Positions 42,241 through 55,020 of a DNA stretch of 64,000 nucleotides are shown here, one piece after another. Position numbers and translations under genes: made by a program. A model generated the notes under the pieces. The model saw only the letters and a program-made list of their open reading frames with translations. It had not been told where the DNA came from and did not search any database. The DNA is from Echinometra lucunter (taxonomy: Eukaryota > Echinodermata > Echinoidea > Camarodonta > Echinometridae): contig CM057166.1 in NCBI GenBank assembly GCA_029962745.1, positions 881,714-945,713 on the forward strand. Direction: 5' to 3'. Numbering within the stretch: the stretch's first letter is position 1; each line of letters begins with the position of its first letter.

Positions 42241-42984
42241 GATTATGCCTAACAGTGATTGATATCCTGTAGCAATATGACAGATATAGAAGGGGATTTT
42301 TTGTGCTAGAATTAATTAAAAGAAAAAAAACATGAGACTGCTTGAAATATCATATTCTTATGGTTCGCCAGCATTTTCCTTATTATTGTAATCTTGGGCA
42401 TCAGACTCTATGATAATAAAAACTTCTATACAGCATAATGATACTCATTAAAAGTTCTTATTGTCATGATCCTGCTTTCTGAATTGGGTGTTCAATCCCA
42501 CCTTTGTTTCTCAATAGAACAGAACAGTTTTTTACTGAGCAAAGATATTGACAATACCTTTTTTGAAGGAAAAACTTCATTGTCGACAAGGTTTTCAGAT
42601 TGAGTTTTGAGTAGGCATGATATAGTTGGTAGAGCAGTGGTCTCGTAATCCAGTAACCCAAGTTTGAAACCATGTCCATGCACACCATGTCCATGTCCAT
42701 GACCATGCACCCGGAGGTGGGATTGAACACCCAATTCAGAAAACAGGATTATGACAATAGGAACTTTTAATGAGTATCACACTATAAAAGAGGTTTTTAT
42801 TATCATAAAGTCTGATGCTCAAGATTACAATAATAAGGAAAATACTTGCAAAACCATAAAAAACTTGATATTTCAATCAGTCTCATGTTTTTTTTCCCTT
42901 AATTCACAAGCACAAAAAAATCCCCTTTTATATCTGTTTAATATTGATATTGGTACAGGACATCAATCAATGTCAGGCCTAATC
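42241..42984. mobile_element. Foldback element with ~270-bp arms and tRNA-like loop
   Basis: Left arm 42241-42505 and right arm 42710-42984 are inverted copies. Ends are GATTATGCCTAACAGTGATT and, reversed, GATTAGGCCTGACATTGATT. Each arm carries GGTGTTCAATCCCACC, a B-box-like word. The loop (42510-42705) has a second tRNA-like stretch, TAGTTGGTAGAGCAGTGGTC then TCGTAATCC, followed by (CCATGT)n. Flanked by ATT on both sides (possible 3-bp TSD). No coding capacity. Confidence 0.8.
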
Positions 42985-43306
42985 ATTACTTTGAAAGATT
43001 ACATGGTGTGGCCCTAAAAAAACATTATCAATAATTCAACCTTTTATTAGTGTTGGGGGGGGGGGGGGTAGCTAAGAACTTTAAAAGGATTTCCCACATG
43101 ATATTACTTAAACTTGATCTTGTGTGTTTTCTGAACACGTTTCATATTAGCTGTGCCAAAAAATGCATATAAGATTAGTAATATTCGTATACTATGCACA
43201 TTCATTCAAATAATCATCAGCTTTTATGCAAGTAAAGTTCTGTATCTGTAATATCAAGGTAAAGTTTCTTCTACAGACACAGTAGAATGCCAAAAAAAAA
43301 AAAAAA

Positions 43307-43806
43307 NNNNNNNNNNNNNNNNNNNNNNNNNNNNNNNNNNNNNNNNNNNNNNNNNNNNNNNNNNNNNNNNNNNNNNNNNNNNNNNNNNNNNNNNNNNNNN
43401 NNNNNNNNNNNNNNNNNNNNNNNNNNNNNNNNNNNNNNNNNNNNNNNNNNNNNNNNNNNNNNNNNNNNNNNNNNNNNNNNNNNNNNNNNNNNNNNNNNNN
43501 NNNNNNNNNNNNNNNNNNNNNNNNNNNNNNNNNNNNNNNNNNNNNNNNNNNNNNNNNNNNNNNNNNNNNNNNNNNNNNNNNNNNNNNNNNNNNNNNNNNN
43601 NNNNNNNNNNNNNNNNNNNNNNNNNNNNNNNNNNNNNNNNNNNNNNNNNNNNNNNNNNNNNNNNNNNNNNNNNNNNNNNNNNNNNNNNNNNNNNNNNNNN
43701 NNNNNNNNNNNNNNNNNNNNNNNNNNNNNNNNNNNNNNNNNNNNNNNNNNNNNNNNNNNNNNNNNNNNNNNNNNNNNNNNNNNNNNNNNNNNNNNNNNNN
43801 NNNNNN
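43307..43806. other. Assembly gap, 500 N
   Basis: Exactly 500 N after an A-run, a round number typical of scaffold padding. Real size is unknown. Confidence 0.99.
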
Positions 43807-44087
43807 TGGAATTTGTGGGAATCACAGATCATTGTACTCACTGGGTGAAACTATACCTTTTTATATCATCATTCATCATTTATTGTCCTTATAGGATATT
43901 TGTTTCATTCACATGCAAATATACAATTGAAAATACATATACAAAAGATATTGGAACATATAGACACAAATATATAAAGCATAAAAACATGTATGAAAAA
44001 GAAATAAAGAAGACACATCATTTCATTATTTACCATTGTCATTATTAGCGTATTTATCACTATCATTTTCATTATTATCATTATCTA

Positions 44088-44385
44088 TGGTGGCCCTGAA
44101 GTACGCTCGACAACAGGTCATGTGTGACGTGAATTTCGCGGCCAACTTTGCATCCCATTTGCGAAATTTGTGACCCGTAACGCAAACTTTGCATCCCAGT
44201 CGCAAAATTCGCATCCCAGGTCATAAATTTCACATCCCAGGTCATGAATTTCGCATCCTTGGTCGTGAATTTCACATCCCAGGTCATGAATTTCATGCCA
44301 CGGGTCGCGAATTTCTGGGACGTAAAGTTGGCTGCGAAATTCACGCCGCACATGACCTGTTGTCGATCGTACTTCAGGGCCACCA
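44088..44385. mobile_element. TIR element with internal ~18-bp tandem repeats and TA flanks
   Basis: 298 bp. Left TGGTGGCCCTGAAGTACG and its inverse at the right end, with complementarity continuing through TCGACAACAGGTCATGTG and CGTGAATTTCGC for about 60 bp. TA lies on both sides (44086-44087 and 44386-44387). The centre is an imperfect array of AATTTCACATCCCAGGTCATG units. Internal frames are shadows of the repeat. Confidence 0.85.
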
Positions 44386-44940
44386 TATTTTTACATATTG
44401 GATGTAAGGCCAAGTACTGTGGTAAAATATAACATACCTAGAGAATAATGGCCAAGAAATTGCCTCTGAGACTTTTCAAAAGAGGATATATGGATGCCCT
44501 TTGTAGCATCTGCTTTAGAGCTAGCTTAATTATCTAGCACATGTGGACACTTGCCTTTAAACCCTTTTGTTTCTGACAAAGAATGGTCTGATTGATAGCA
44601 TAAGGGATTTGACCATGGTCTTTGTCCATGTTAAACGTATAACTGTTAACTCTATATCATGAGCTTAAACTTAAGCTGGTAATTGAAAGGAGGAGCTGTT
44701 ATGTAACAGTACTCGGTCTGTGGATAATAAGGGGCTGGTCCAGTAACACTGATAACAACAACTATATAAAACACTGGTTTCCTGCATGAAGTTCAAGAAA
44801 ATTGAGAAAAGCAGCACAGAAGAGTAAATAGTAAAAATTTGTTGGAATTGCATTATCTGCAACTTATCCAGTGCTTAACTTGGAAAATCATTTTTTTCTT
44901 TTGAGTTATTTTTTATCAGCCAGCCCTTTATGGTGAGAAA
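44386..44940. other. Non-coding, nothing recognised
   Basis: No gene or repeat assigned. Confidence 0.4.
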
Positions 44941-45290
44941 TTAGGGAGTAGAGAGAGAGGGAGAGAGAGAGAGAGAAGAGGGAGAATGAGATGGAGATAG
45001 AATGTTAGGAAAAGCAGTAGAGAGAAAGAAAGAAAGAGAGGGAGAAAGGGAGAAAGGTGAAGGGAGGGGAAGGAATTAAGAGGGTGAAGAGGAAGGAAGG
45101 GAAGTGGAGAGAGGGGGATGAGAGGGAAAGATATGAAGTGAGAGGGAAATGAAAAGAGGGAAAGTGATTGAGAGAGTTGTGTTCCGAAAAGCAGTAGAGA
45201 GAAAGAAAGAGAGCGTGGAGATGGAGAAAAATGAAGGGAGAGGAAAGAGACCTCGGGATAAGGAGAGAGGTTGAGTGAGAACAATTGTGA
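44941..45290 (+). repeat. Polypurine tract (GAGA-rich)
   Basis: GAGAGAGAGGGAGA-type sequence. The word AAAGCAGTAGAGAGAAAGAA is present twice (about 45013 and 45189), so part is duplicated. The minus-strand 164-codon frame is low complexity. Confidence 0.85.
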
Positions 45291-47634
45291 GAACAAAAAC
45301 AAAAGCTTGAAAATACAGAAAAGGATCATCATAAAGTGGGCATAACCACAAATAATCCACGACAGAGTTGCATACAAACCTTCATGAAAACACTGTACAT
45401 ACATGCATAAGCACATATCCATGTGGGAAACTCACAGATTCAACTAAAAAGAAAAAAGAAACATCATTAACAATCATGTGAAATCCTTTTCATTTGAATG
45501 GTCTGACAATTTTCTCCTATTGTTGAGTTTCATGGTTATTTGCTCAACCAATATTTTTCACAAACTCTATGCCAATTCTCTTTTTTCAGTCTCATTGAGG
45601 CAACAAACTGTTCTCACAATGAAATTGCTCCTGTTATTGGATCAATGTACTTCTTATTATCTATGCAGACTCTACTGAGGTCATACATAATTTATTTTAC
45701 AAAATGTATATAGTCAGGGGTGTACTGCTACACAATTAAATGTAAAAATGTGTTGTACATCTATAAAGATACTCCCAGGGTGGCCAGTCTAGTCTGCTGT
45801 ACACATGCACAACCACAACCATGCACAACCAAAAATGCATGAAAAGGGTATAGTTTTCGCTGGCTAAGGGGCTTGACGTGTGTTAATGCATTAGGGTATC
45901 AGTTAGACCCAGAATCAGTAAAAAGGGTATGTTTATTATGTTTGGGAGATATATTCAAGGGGGTTATACTTGTTTAAGGGGTTATTTTTTTCTATAAAAG
46001 GCAGACAAAAATTGAAAATGAGTGGGCCCATATATGTCATGGGCAGCTTTAGGACAAAACAAAATTATAGCTGATTAACCATATCAGCCCCCACACTCGA
46101 AAAGCCCCTTCCAGTGGATGCTTATTCTTGATAGCAAATTTTCATTTTCATTTGATACAATGTTCAAACATGCATTTTGGTGCACAATTTTTACAGCTGC
46201 TTTACTAGACATTCAGACAATATAAAATTAATTACTTCTTGCATAAAAATTATGAAGTACCATTGCATAGAGATTTATACATGACATTGTAACATTATTT
46301 TACATTTTGACTTTACTTTCACATATGTGTACAATTATATTCCCTCTGTCATCTTGTTTTTCTCATTAATTATGTCATTTTGTTGAATAACATTTTCACC
46401 TTGCATTGTGTTTACATAGATCTATTTAATCTTGAATACTGGTATTGATACTACAGTTTGAGAGGAACTCATGTAAACCAAACTTCTGAATGTCACTTTA
46501 TCTCATGAAGTATGCTGTAAGTTGTCTTTATGGACCAGTGATCAAACGTAAACAAATAAAAAACCAAAACAAAAAACCAAAAACAAAAAACAAAAAAAGG
46601 CAACAGAATCACACTTCCTCTAGATTTTAAGCAGTTCACTCAACCTGCTCAAATCCTCAAATCCTGCTTAAAATCTTCTCAAAATGAGCAGAGAAGTGGT
46701 ATTTGATGTAGACAAGTGACATTTTAGTATTCAGTTTCCCTGCATTATATACATGTAGTAGTCTCATTTGAATGAAGTTTTAATGAGAAATTTTTTGAAG
46801 GGATATAACGCAACCATCTTAATCAAAATCTTGATAATATTCCTATAATTATTTTCGCTTTGTTTTTTAGTGACAGTGATGCTTGCACAAATGTGTTTGA
46901 CATTCTCAGACATTTGTTTGCAAAGTTGTGGATTGACTAATGGTGAATCACAAGTTTAGTTTTAATATGACAATTAAAATATCTGTCCCCCAAATAAACA
47001 CTGAAATAATTATCAGAGTGCCATCCTTGGTCCATACATACAGGTGGTTACTAGAAGCAGGTGATAGGTTGGTGTACAATATCATGGCTTAACCCACTGC
47101 ATACTAAGCATGTGATAACTTGGGCTTGAGTCTACGGAAAATGTGTGTTATACCAAAATCAAATGGTGCTCAATGGGTTAATAACAGATAATACTTGATT
47201 GGTAGGAGGACATATAAGGGGTGTAACACCATGATTCAACTCCAGTCCCCCTTCTCTTACCCCTTCTCCCTGTCCTACACCCTTCTTGTCATCCATTATC
47301 AAATTAACACTGCACCTGTCTTTATTAACGGTCCTATTATGTATGGACCACATCAATAAGTGGCTACTGAACAGGGGTGATCAATGAGTTTTGAAAGGGA
47401 ATTTAAAAAGACAAAAACAAAGACAAAACAATTGGATCACAATGTTTGGGTACTAGCACATTCTACAGTGTTCATTTTTTAAAGGGGCAACACATGCCCT
47501 CTTTGCCCCCCCCCCCCTTCTAAATTCACCATTGTTTGAAACACTGGAATGGAAAAATATAGGATTTACAAGGGTTTGCAAGCCATCTCTAATCTCATAT
47601 TTTTTTCTTGTATGCAATCCAAGGAAGGTATCAA
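45291..47634. other. Non-coding, nothing recognised
   Basis: No gene recognised. CAAAAAACCAAAAAC low complexity at 46556-46600. Confidence 0.4.
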
Positions 47635-47677
<43 letters not shown>

Positions 47678-47995
47678 TTCTCTCTCTCTCTAGCTCTCTT
47701 CTTTCTTCAGTACTTTCTCTTTCTCTATTTTTCTCTATCTCTCTCTCTCTCTCTCTTCTTTCTTCAATTCTTTCTCTTTTTCCTATTGTCTCCATCTTAA
47801 TTCTCTCTTTCTTACTTCCTCAATTCTTTCTCTATTTGTCCCCCCCCTCTCTCTCTCTCTCTCTTCTTTCTTCAATTATTTCTCTTTCTCTTTTTTCTCC
47901 ATCTCTTTCTCTCTCTCTGATACTCTCTCTTCTCCTTGTCACTTAATCCCTCTCCCTTACCCCTGTCTCTCTCTCTCTCTCTCTCTCTCATAAAT
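47635..47995 (+). repeat. (CT)n polypyrimidine tract with duplicated TTCTTTCTTCA blocks
   Basis: CTCTCT runs alternate with TCTTCTTTCTTCAATTCTTTCT blocks about 60 bp apart. Not coding. Confidence 0.85.
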
Positions 47996-48079
47996 CTATT
48001 TCTTTTTCTACACTGGCAATGTGTAAATGATAAAGGCTCTTCACATAAGGTCTTCATATATTCACAAAATTTCAAACAG

Positions 48080-51000
48080 TTTTAATTTATTTCAACAATG
48101 ACGAGAATGCAGACAAAATTCATGACTCAATTGTTATGATCATATCTGTGACGATGATGATAATATTTATACATTTATATATATAAAACACATATCAATA
48201 ACTTAAAAACATGTAACATATAAAAAAAGGAACGAATAGTGGCATACATTCCAATTGATGGAATTTTCAGGAAATTCTCCCATCACAAATGTCAAGAAAT
48301 CATATTCAAAGACACAATATATTGATACAAATGTCACCCAAATAATACTTGGAAATGGAAAAATAACAGAAAAATTGTAACATGCAAGGCCCTGATTAAG
48401 TGTGTATAAAGAAGCAGCACGGAAATATTTTAAAGATTATTTACTTCACAAGAAGAAAAAGACACATGATGATGTGGTCAATACATGACACAGAGCAGAA
48501 CTGAGAAAGTAAAACACTAAGTCTATGTTCACCATGAAGCAAATGGATTGTAGTCTATAATGAGTAATGCCATTTTGATTGTACATGCATGTTGAAACAT
48601 AGTATGATACATGCTAAATCCTCTCTAAGGAGACAAGGAAGGGGTGTAATCTCTCCCCTCTGGTGTACCCCTATTAATACCCTACACATGACACACCTCC
48701 CAAACATGTAGTTTTGTAAAGTAGTATTTCATCAAGCAGGGATTGAACATCAAATCATACATATAATTAACTTGTACACAGAATATTCCTCTAACATCTG
48801 AAGTATTGCTTTTGTAAAGACCTTGCAATGCAAAAGAAAAGAAAAAAAAAATCTGACAATCTTTAACTCGCATTACAGACACAAAATATTTTTTTTAAAT
48901 ATCCACACACAAAATGCTTAAAAAATGAAATTTAAAAAAGGTATTAAACCCTGGAACAGTGTACGTTATGGCAAGTAAATCAACAAATAGAACCATTATA
49001 AAATATTTGAGAATTGGGAACCGTTTTCAAAAATTCATCACTTACATCATGATTCTTTTCTCATTTCATTCTTATTCACATTAATTAAAAAAGAGACAGC
49101 ATTTTAAGATTGCGAGTGAGCATATGTCTCGTTGTACACGTTGCATCTCCAGCTCAAATTTTCTGCTGGGAATCGTAACCCGTCTGGCTACGATACATAC
49201 TTTCCAATCCACAACTATTGCACTGTGTCGTGTGGCACCGCATGAATGCTATCATCAGTTCAGTGAACTTTGGCTACCATGGCAACAGCATCCATAAAGC
49301 AACAGACTGCTATCCCACATCCATGATACAGATAATATAGCACCATTTTATGTATTCAATTCAAGATTTGTCATAAAAACAAGAAAATACTTCAAAAAGC
49401 AGCCACAGTATATATGGTAAAAGACCAAGTGGTCCAATAAATAGCATTGAAAGGCTTCATTAGTATGAGATGAAACATAAAAAAAAAAAACGAAAATGGA
49501 GAAGGCATTCATCATAATACCTGGAGTAAAAATGCCTTGAATATGCAGATTAAAGTCATTTCCTCCAATCACATCTACTGTGACAAAGGTAAATACACTG
49601 TACGTCCTTACAAAAAAAGTATAAAAAAGTTTGGATTGGAGAAATTTGCATCCTGGTCATCCACCAAGGCAGAAGAATTGGATGGTATGTACACTTTACA
49701 GCAAGATTAAAATAACTAAAGACTTAAACCAAGTTTGTCCTATCACTTCTATTATGAAGTATAAAATGATGCCTGGTAGCTAGAATGATCAACGAGTCTA
49801 CAAACAAGAGCAAAAACATTGAATGCAACACGTGTAGTACAGTAAGCTCAGAGCAATTTGAACCATGATTGCCCCATCCCTCCCTCAGCCCTCTAAAACC
49901 TTCCATTTTGTCTTCTTATTTTATTTTTTTTTACAAGAAAGCCCTCTGAAATCTTTCATGCACTGTCTTTTTCTTTAAATAAATAAAAGACCCTTGGTAT
50001 TACAAACATATGTGGGCAGTTGCCTTGATTTAATCTTTACTTTTATTCAATTAAATGAAGCCCCTACATCTTATAAGACACAAACAAGGACACGTCTGAA
50101 AGTGAGGGAACTAAACTAAGGATATTGGACAATACTGGATTAAAATCACAAAACATTGGTAATGGTGGAATATAATTCTGTTCTTTTGATTATCATGCAG
50201 CACATTCTTCCGTCACACATTGTAAGGCATTAACTTGATGGAAATGTGTCATATTTACAGGAATCAATTGCCAGTGAGTATAAGCAATGGCACATTCATT
50301 CCAATCATGTCTGATCAAGTTACATACTTAAAGTACTGATCTCTTTTGATGTATATATATATATTTGAAGAATAATTTTAAGGACTAATATGCCAATAAC
50401 CACAATATGTATCTGTAGCCTACATTGGGTATTCTGTCTTCATTTGGAGTAAAACACATAAACATTACAGGTAAAGTTAAAGGTTGCACATTGTACATAG
50501 AGAATTGCAGCATTTCATTCTTTATGCAGATGGTGATCAAGATGTGGAAATTCATGATCTTTACGCTGACATGGAATTTGGATCAAAAGACACACAGAAA
50601 AGGGAATTGCATATGATCATGATACTTTGTTCTTTTCATTGATTGGGCCATTTCTTACAAAATCATCTGAATACTATATCCTAAATATCTGTTTTTAACA
50701 TTGAGGTATTTTAGTTTAATAAGGTCTGCACATTAATTTGGAAGCTAAAAAGCTATGCTTCATCTGAGAATGCAATTTGTTGTAATTTACAACGGCACAA
50801 TGAGAAGATGTTATGACTGGCCTTCGTTTAAACTTCTTCAGTCACAAAACTTTTCAACCTGACCTACATATGCCCTTGAAGCCAGGAGCGAAATATCAAC
50901 ATTACACAAAATACTATCACACACTTTGTTTTGTACATCTTAAAATAAAACCATATTCAGGTTTCCCGTCGCATTCGAAAGAGATGAACATTAAAAGGTT

Positions 51001-51966
51001 TTAAGATGTGAAATTTCTGCCTCATAAAATAAATGGATAATGTCTCTTCCCATGCAGGGATAATGTTGCCAGTATCTAGGGCAGTTTCTGGTAGCAAGTT
51101 GCAGATCACGCACTCTTAGCACTTTACTGTTATACTAGATACCCCACTGATACTAGCTCAAAGAATAATTTACAGTGGAAGATGACTGCCAACTTCTCAT
51201 AAAAACATGTTGGATGAAACAGAGACATTGTAGGTACAATGTATGCCCAGTTTCTCCAAGAAGAGCAAGACTTATGGATCTCCTGAAAGTCACGTTTCTA
51301 TCAAACACAGGAGCATACGTGTACATCTTCAAAGTTATTTCAGTGATAATCAATATGACACTGCTGCGACCGTTGCCGATACACAGATCGTGATGACTGC
51401 TTGTCCGTCTCTACTGCCGAGCAGTCCGACAGAGTCTTTTAAAACATCCTATCTTAGATTTGGTGTGGATGATCTCCCCTGCAAAGATTTGCTAGGTTGG
51501 ACAGTCATTGTTGTCAAACCTTCACAGGGAGGGACCCAACAATCTAGTGTCCGTACCAGACAGCAGGATGTGTCCCGGACAGTTTGGTGACTGGACAGCA
51601 GTGGTGGTTCATCGATGTGTTGGCGGACCCTGAATCAAATGTCATGAGGCACAGATTGGCACAAGATGGCAGTTGTTCTCTTAGTAATAAATAAAAAAGT
51701 GATAATCCCTCTCACATTGAACACATGTTCCTTGAGTTGTAAGCAGTTCTCCACCGATCGTCCACTCTCCTTCCACTGAGAGTTTCCCAATAGTGGACTC
51801 TTCTCTCCCTCGCAGTTGGTATTCATGGAGAAAACACATACTTTGGTCCAACATCAACGGTGTGGTATAATGAACCGACTCGTCGGCTGTGATTTCTTTT
51901 GAAAAAACACAGAGAAGTCACCCAGGACGGATTTGGATCTGTTTCTAGAGTCTGTCTGCATTCCTT
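48080..51966 (-). other. Probable SPSB 3' UTR or downstream sequence
   Basis: About 3.9 kb of repeat-poor, AT-rich sequence directly downstream (minus strand) of the SPSB stop, in contrast to the transposon-dense DNA beyond it. A minus-strand AATAAA (TTTATT at about 48087) is a possible poly(A) site. The boundary is inferred from texture only. Confidence 0.3.
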
Positions 51967-52094
51967 TCATTGAAAGAGGAGGTAGCGTTTGACCATGTTG
52001 GGTAGAGGCAGTTGATAGACATTCTCTAGGTGTTCTTTGCCAACAGAGACACGGACACAGCGCCTGCACAGATCCTGAAGGGGGAGCGGTGATG
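51967..52094 (-). CDS. SPSB1/4-like: SPSB coding exon 2 (SOCS box)
   Basis: Acceptor after a long pyrimidine stretch, CACTATAG|CATCACCG, phase 1. Reads [41 protein letters not shown], stop (TGA, 51969-51967). The 42-codon exon is the SOCS box; its join restores the family's GL(D/E)P sequence. Confidence 0.95.
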
Positions 52095-54930
52095 CTATAG
52101 TGAACGAAGAAAAAGAAAGGAAGTTTGGTTAGTACATGAGACAACTAGAGTTAAAGCATGAAGTGGCTTAGGCCTTTATGAGTACTATCCACTTATAATA
52201 CAAGGATTGAATAGCAGACATAATGAATCTTTTATAGAGTATTTGACACATCCTTCCAAATATTTCATTGAGCAAATGGGAGCATACAGAAGCAAAATAA
52301 TGATATGTGCAAATTCATATTCAAATCAACAGAGGAGGGGGGGGGGGCAGGGTGGCGGTGTATGAAGGAGAAGTGTTTCAAACACTTGAGAAAAGCAGGC
52401 AGGAACCCAATTAGTTGTTTTTTAATCAATCCTGAAATAATCCCCCTCCCCTCCCCCCCCCCCACCCCGGGATGCATGTGTAATCAATGACAGTGTATAC
52501 AACCATGTGCCAATTGACTGATTTATATATTCACAGCTTACTGCTGTAGGAATGAAATAGGATATACTCAACTAGGACATCCTACTAGAGGGGCAATAGC
52601 TGTCGAGGAATGGGGACGGGGAAGAACGTTCCCTTCTATACACCTTTTTCTGATTTTCATGTGTGGGCGCTGACTCACTCCTCGAGTGTCACCTAAAATA
52701 GCCATGAGGGGGAAACGAGTGAGGATAACACCCGGTGTGAAGGCCAGATACCAGACCCTGCAAACCAGTCAATCTTTCCCATACATACATGCGTGCCAGA
52801 GCTTTCACAAGAATTTTGCCTTTTATTCAATTCTTATGTGTTTCTCTTTGCCTCCCCCCCCCCAAACAAACTTGTAAATGCTGTAGGATGCTATATCACA
52901 TAAATGTCATTTGGGGATACATGAACCTCATCTGAATCATATCAATTACTTGCATATAAAACTCTAAAATACACCTTACAGAAAAGTCAGTTTTCAATAC
53001 ACTTTCCTCTTCTCTACAAGCAGAGTTCTTGCTATTCAGATCAATGCCACACAGAATTTCTGTGTAACGTGACATTTATGGTTTTTTTTTTCTTTTTCTT
53101 GAAGGAAACGCCAAGTTTCCCTTGCCAATAGAGGAGTGCCAACTTAGCACAAGTGTTCAATTTAGTTAGCGCTAGACAGCCTTGTTGCTTCATAACAGCA
53201 TATTACTGACAAAAAAATAAATACACTGTTCTTTAATGCATTTGCATACATGTAGCTCTGTTTTCTGATTTAAAGGGATCTACTGGACAATTATTTTTCT
53301 AAAGGGCATTTTTTTTCTTCTAAAATGGCATATCTTCAACAAACTTTTCAAATAGCCAAGTATAGAAGGCCGGTAAACACATATAACTGATTACTGATGC
53401 CTAATTTTGTAAGTTTGTGGCTAATTTATTAATTTTTAAGTAAACAACCTTGACACAGCACGTAGCTGAATTGCTTGTTAATTTCCATACATTGTCAAAA
53501 CAATGACATGACTGAACATTCATTCTGAACTTGACTTGCACTCTCTTTCCCAGAAAGTATGATTTATCTCCTGATTCCCAACTAATGCCTGCTTCCGTGT
53601 TCAGCATATTCTGTTTGATTTCAGCCAGCTTTATCTCTGATTACACCCAAAGGCCATGTGGATCATTATGAATATGACTACGACTTCACTCTGTCATTGC
53701 CGTTGTGCTTCTCAGAGCTATCAAAAACACTTCCTCATACAGCTTTAATTTAGTCCCCTAATCTGTTTGAAAATTTTATACATGTATCACAAAATTCTTA
53801 TCACACTAGGATAAACTTGGGTATCATACTTAATGGGAGAGATCCGATTTGATAACTGGCTCCATAGTAATCTATGGTAGTTTGAAACAATTGGGGGTAT
53901 CAAGAAGCAGGATATTACAGTGTATGTGTTGTCAATCAAATTGAGTGTATAATGTGTATCCTATATCCCTTGAATCAGGACAAACATTGGCAGTTTTTTA
54001 GCTGAATGCCTGGATTCTTGCCAGATATTGAGGCATAATGCCGACATGGGGGGAAGGGGGGGGGGGCGGGCTGTGAAGAAGGGGAGCTACTGAAGGCAAA
54101 AGACATCAACTTTTTTAACACCAAGATAATACTGGTTCTCCTCTCATAAATATACAGTACCATTATTTGTTCCATTGTTCAATAAGAATGATTTATTTTT
54201 ACAAGTACCAAAAACTGACCCAAAAGACTAAATACTTACGTTCTAGGCCTCCAACATATTTGAGAGTGATTTCACAATGTCCCCATACAGCACTGACAAT
54301 AGGAAAGAGCTTCTTTCCCTTGAGTCCACGGAATGCAATACCAAGAAACTGATCATTAGCAGAAAAACTAAGGGTTCCTTCGTCCATATCAAGGATCATC
54401 TGAAAGGTATCTGGTACGTTGAAGTTTTCTGAATGTCCTGCAAGTGGGTATTGGTGTCCTGTTTTGTGCTTGGAGTCATGAAAGAGCTTCTTGCGTCCTA
54501 AGTCCCAGCCCCATGACTCTGCGTTGCTTCCAACCAATGATTGGTAACCAACACAGTGAAGCGGTGCATTTGCTGTCGCGAATCCAACAACAGCGTGCGT
54601 TCCCCTCTGCCTTGAGTTCCATGTTACTTCAAACACGTGCAGTCCCCGCGTGAAACCAACTTTCCCGCGTATACAGTCTGTGCTCTGTGCAACTGGATGT
54701 CTGTGAAAGGTTAAAGGATCGTCCTCCTTCACGAATATATTCAGCGACCGATCCTCCTCGTTCCAAGCATATTTTTGCTGTGTTTCCTTGTCTGCAGCAG
54801 GCATATCTAGCAACATGTCCAACCTGTTTGGCTTCTGTAGATCACCGCTGTACGTGAGCTCGCGGTGCAGTGACTTGAAGTTGGGTTCCCTCGCGACCTG
54901 CTTCATGCCTCCGGACACTTTCTGCCCCAT
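51967..54930 (-). CDS. SPSB1/4-like: SPRY domain-containing SOCS box protein (SPSB1/SPSB4-like), two coding exons
   Basis: Coding exons on the minus strand are 54930-54240 and 52094-51967: 819 nt, 272 aa plus stop (human SPSB1 and SPSB4 are 273 aa). The family are substrate adaptors of Cullin-5/Elongin B-C ubiquitin ligases; the SPRY domain binds short acidic-Asn motifs in targets such as iNOS, Par-4 and VASA. Seen here: N-terminal MGQKVSGG, typical of SPSB1/4; SPRY core at about residues 55-228 with [55 protein letters not shown] and [10 protein letters not shown]; counterparts of the target-binding Tyr129 and Val-Trp-Gly (215-217); a SOCS box at 232-272 with BC box LQDLCRRCV and Cul5-type box LPLP. 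The intron is 2.1 kb. MGQKV is the family start; an in-frame ATG 30 codons upstream (55020) also exists. Confidence 0.96.
54240..54930 (-). CDS. SPSB1/4-like: SPSB coding exon 1 (SPRY domain)
   Basis: Met at 54930 to GGC CTA GAA C|GTAAGT, ending in phase 1. Codes for the N-terminus and the entire SPRY domain. The open frame extends upstream to ATG 55020 ([16 protein letters not shown]), most likely 5' UTR or an alternative N-terminus. Confidence 0.96.
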
Positions 54931-55020
54931 GACCAAAGACCGACTCATGCAATTGCCCGCCGTGTTGGCTACCTGGCGCATCAGACCGCCGTCCCTGCTA
55001 CGATTTGTCGAAACCTCCAA

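Noticed and set aside
42610..42672. tRNA-Thr-like segment
   Set aside because: No proper acceptor stem, and it lies in a foldback loop; treated as SINE or tRNA-derived.
43254..44048. Frames through the N gap
   Set aside because: Composed of unknown bases.
44928..45422. 164-codon minus-strand frame
   Set aside because: GAGA-rich simple sequence; no conserved motif.
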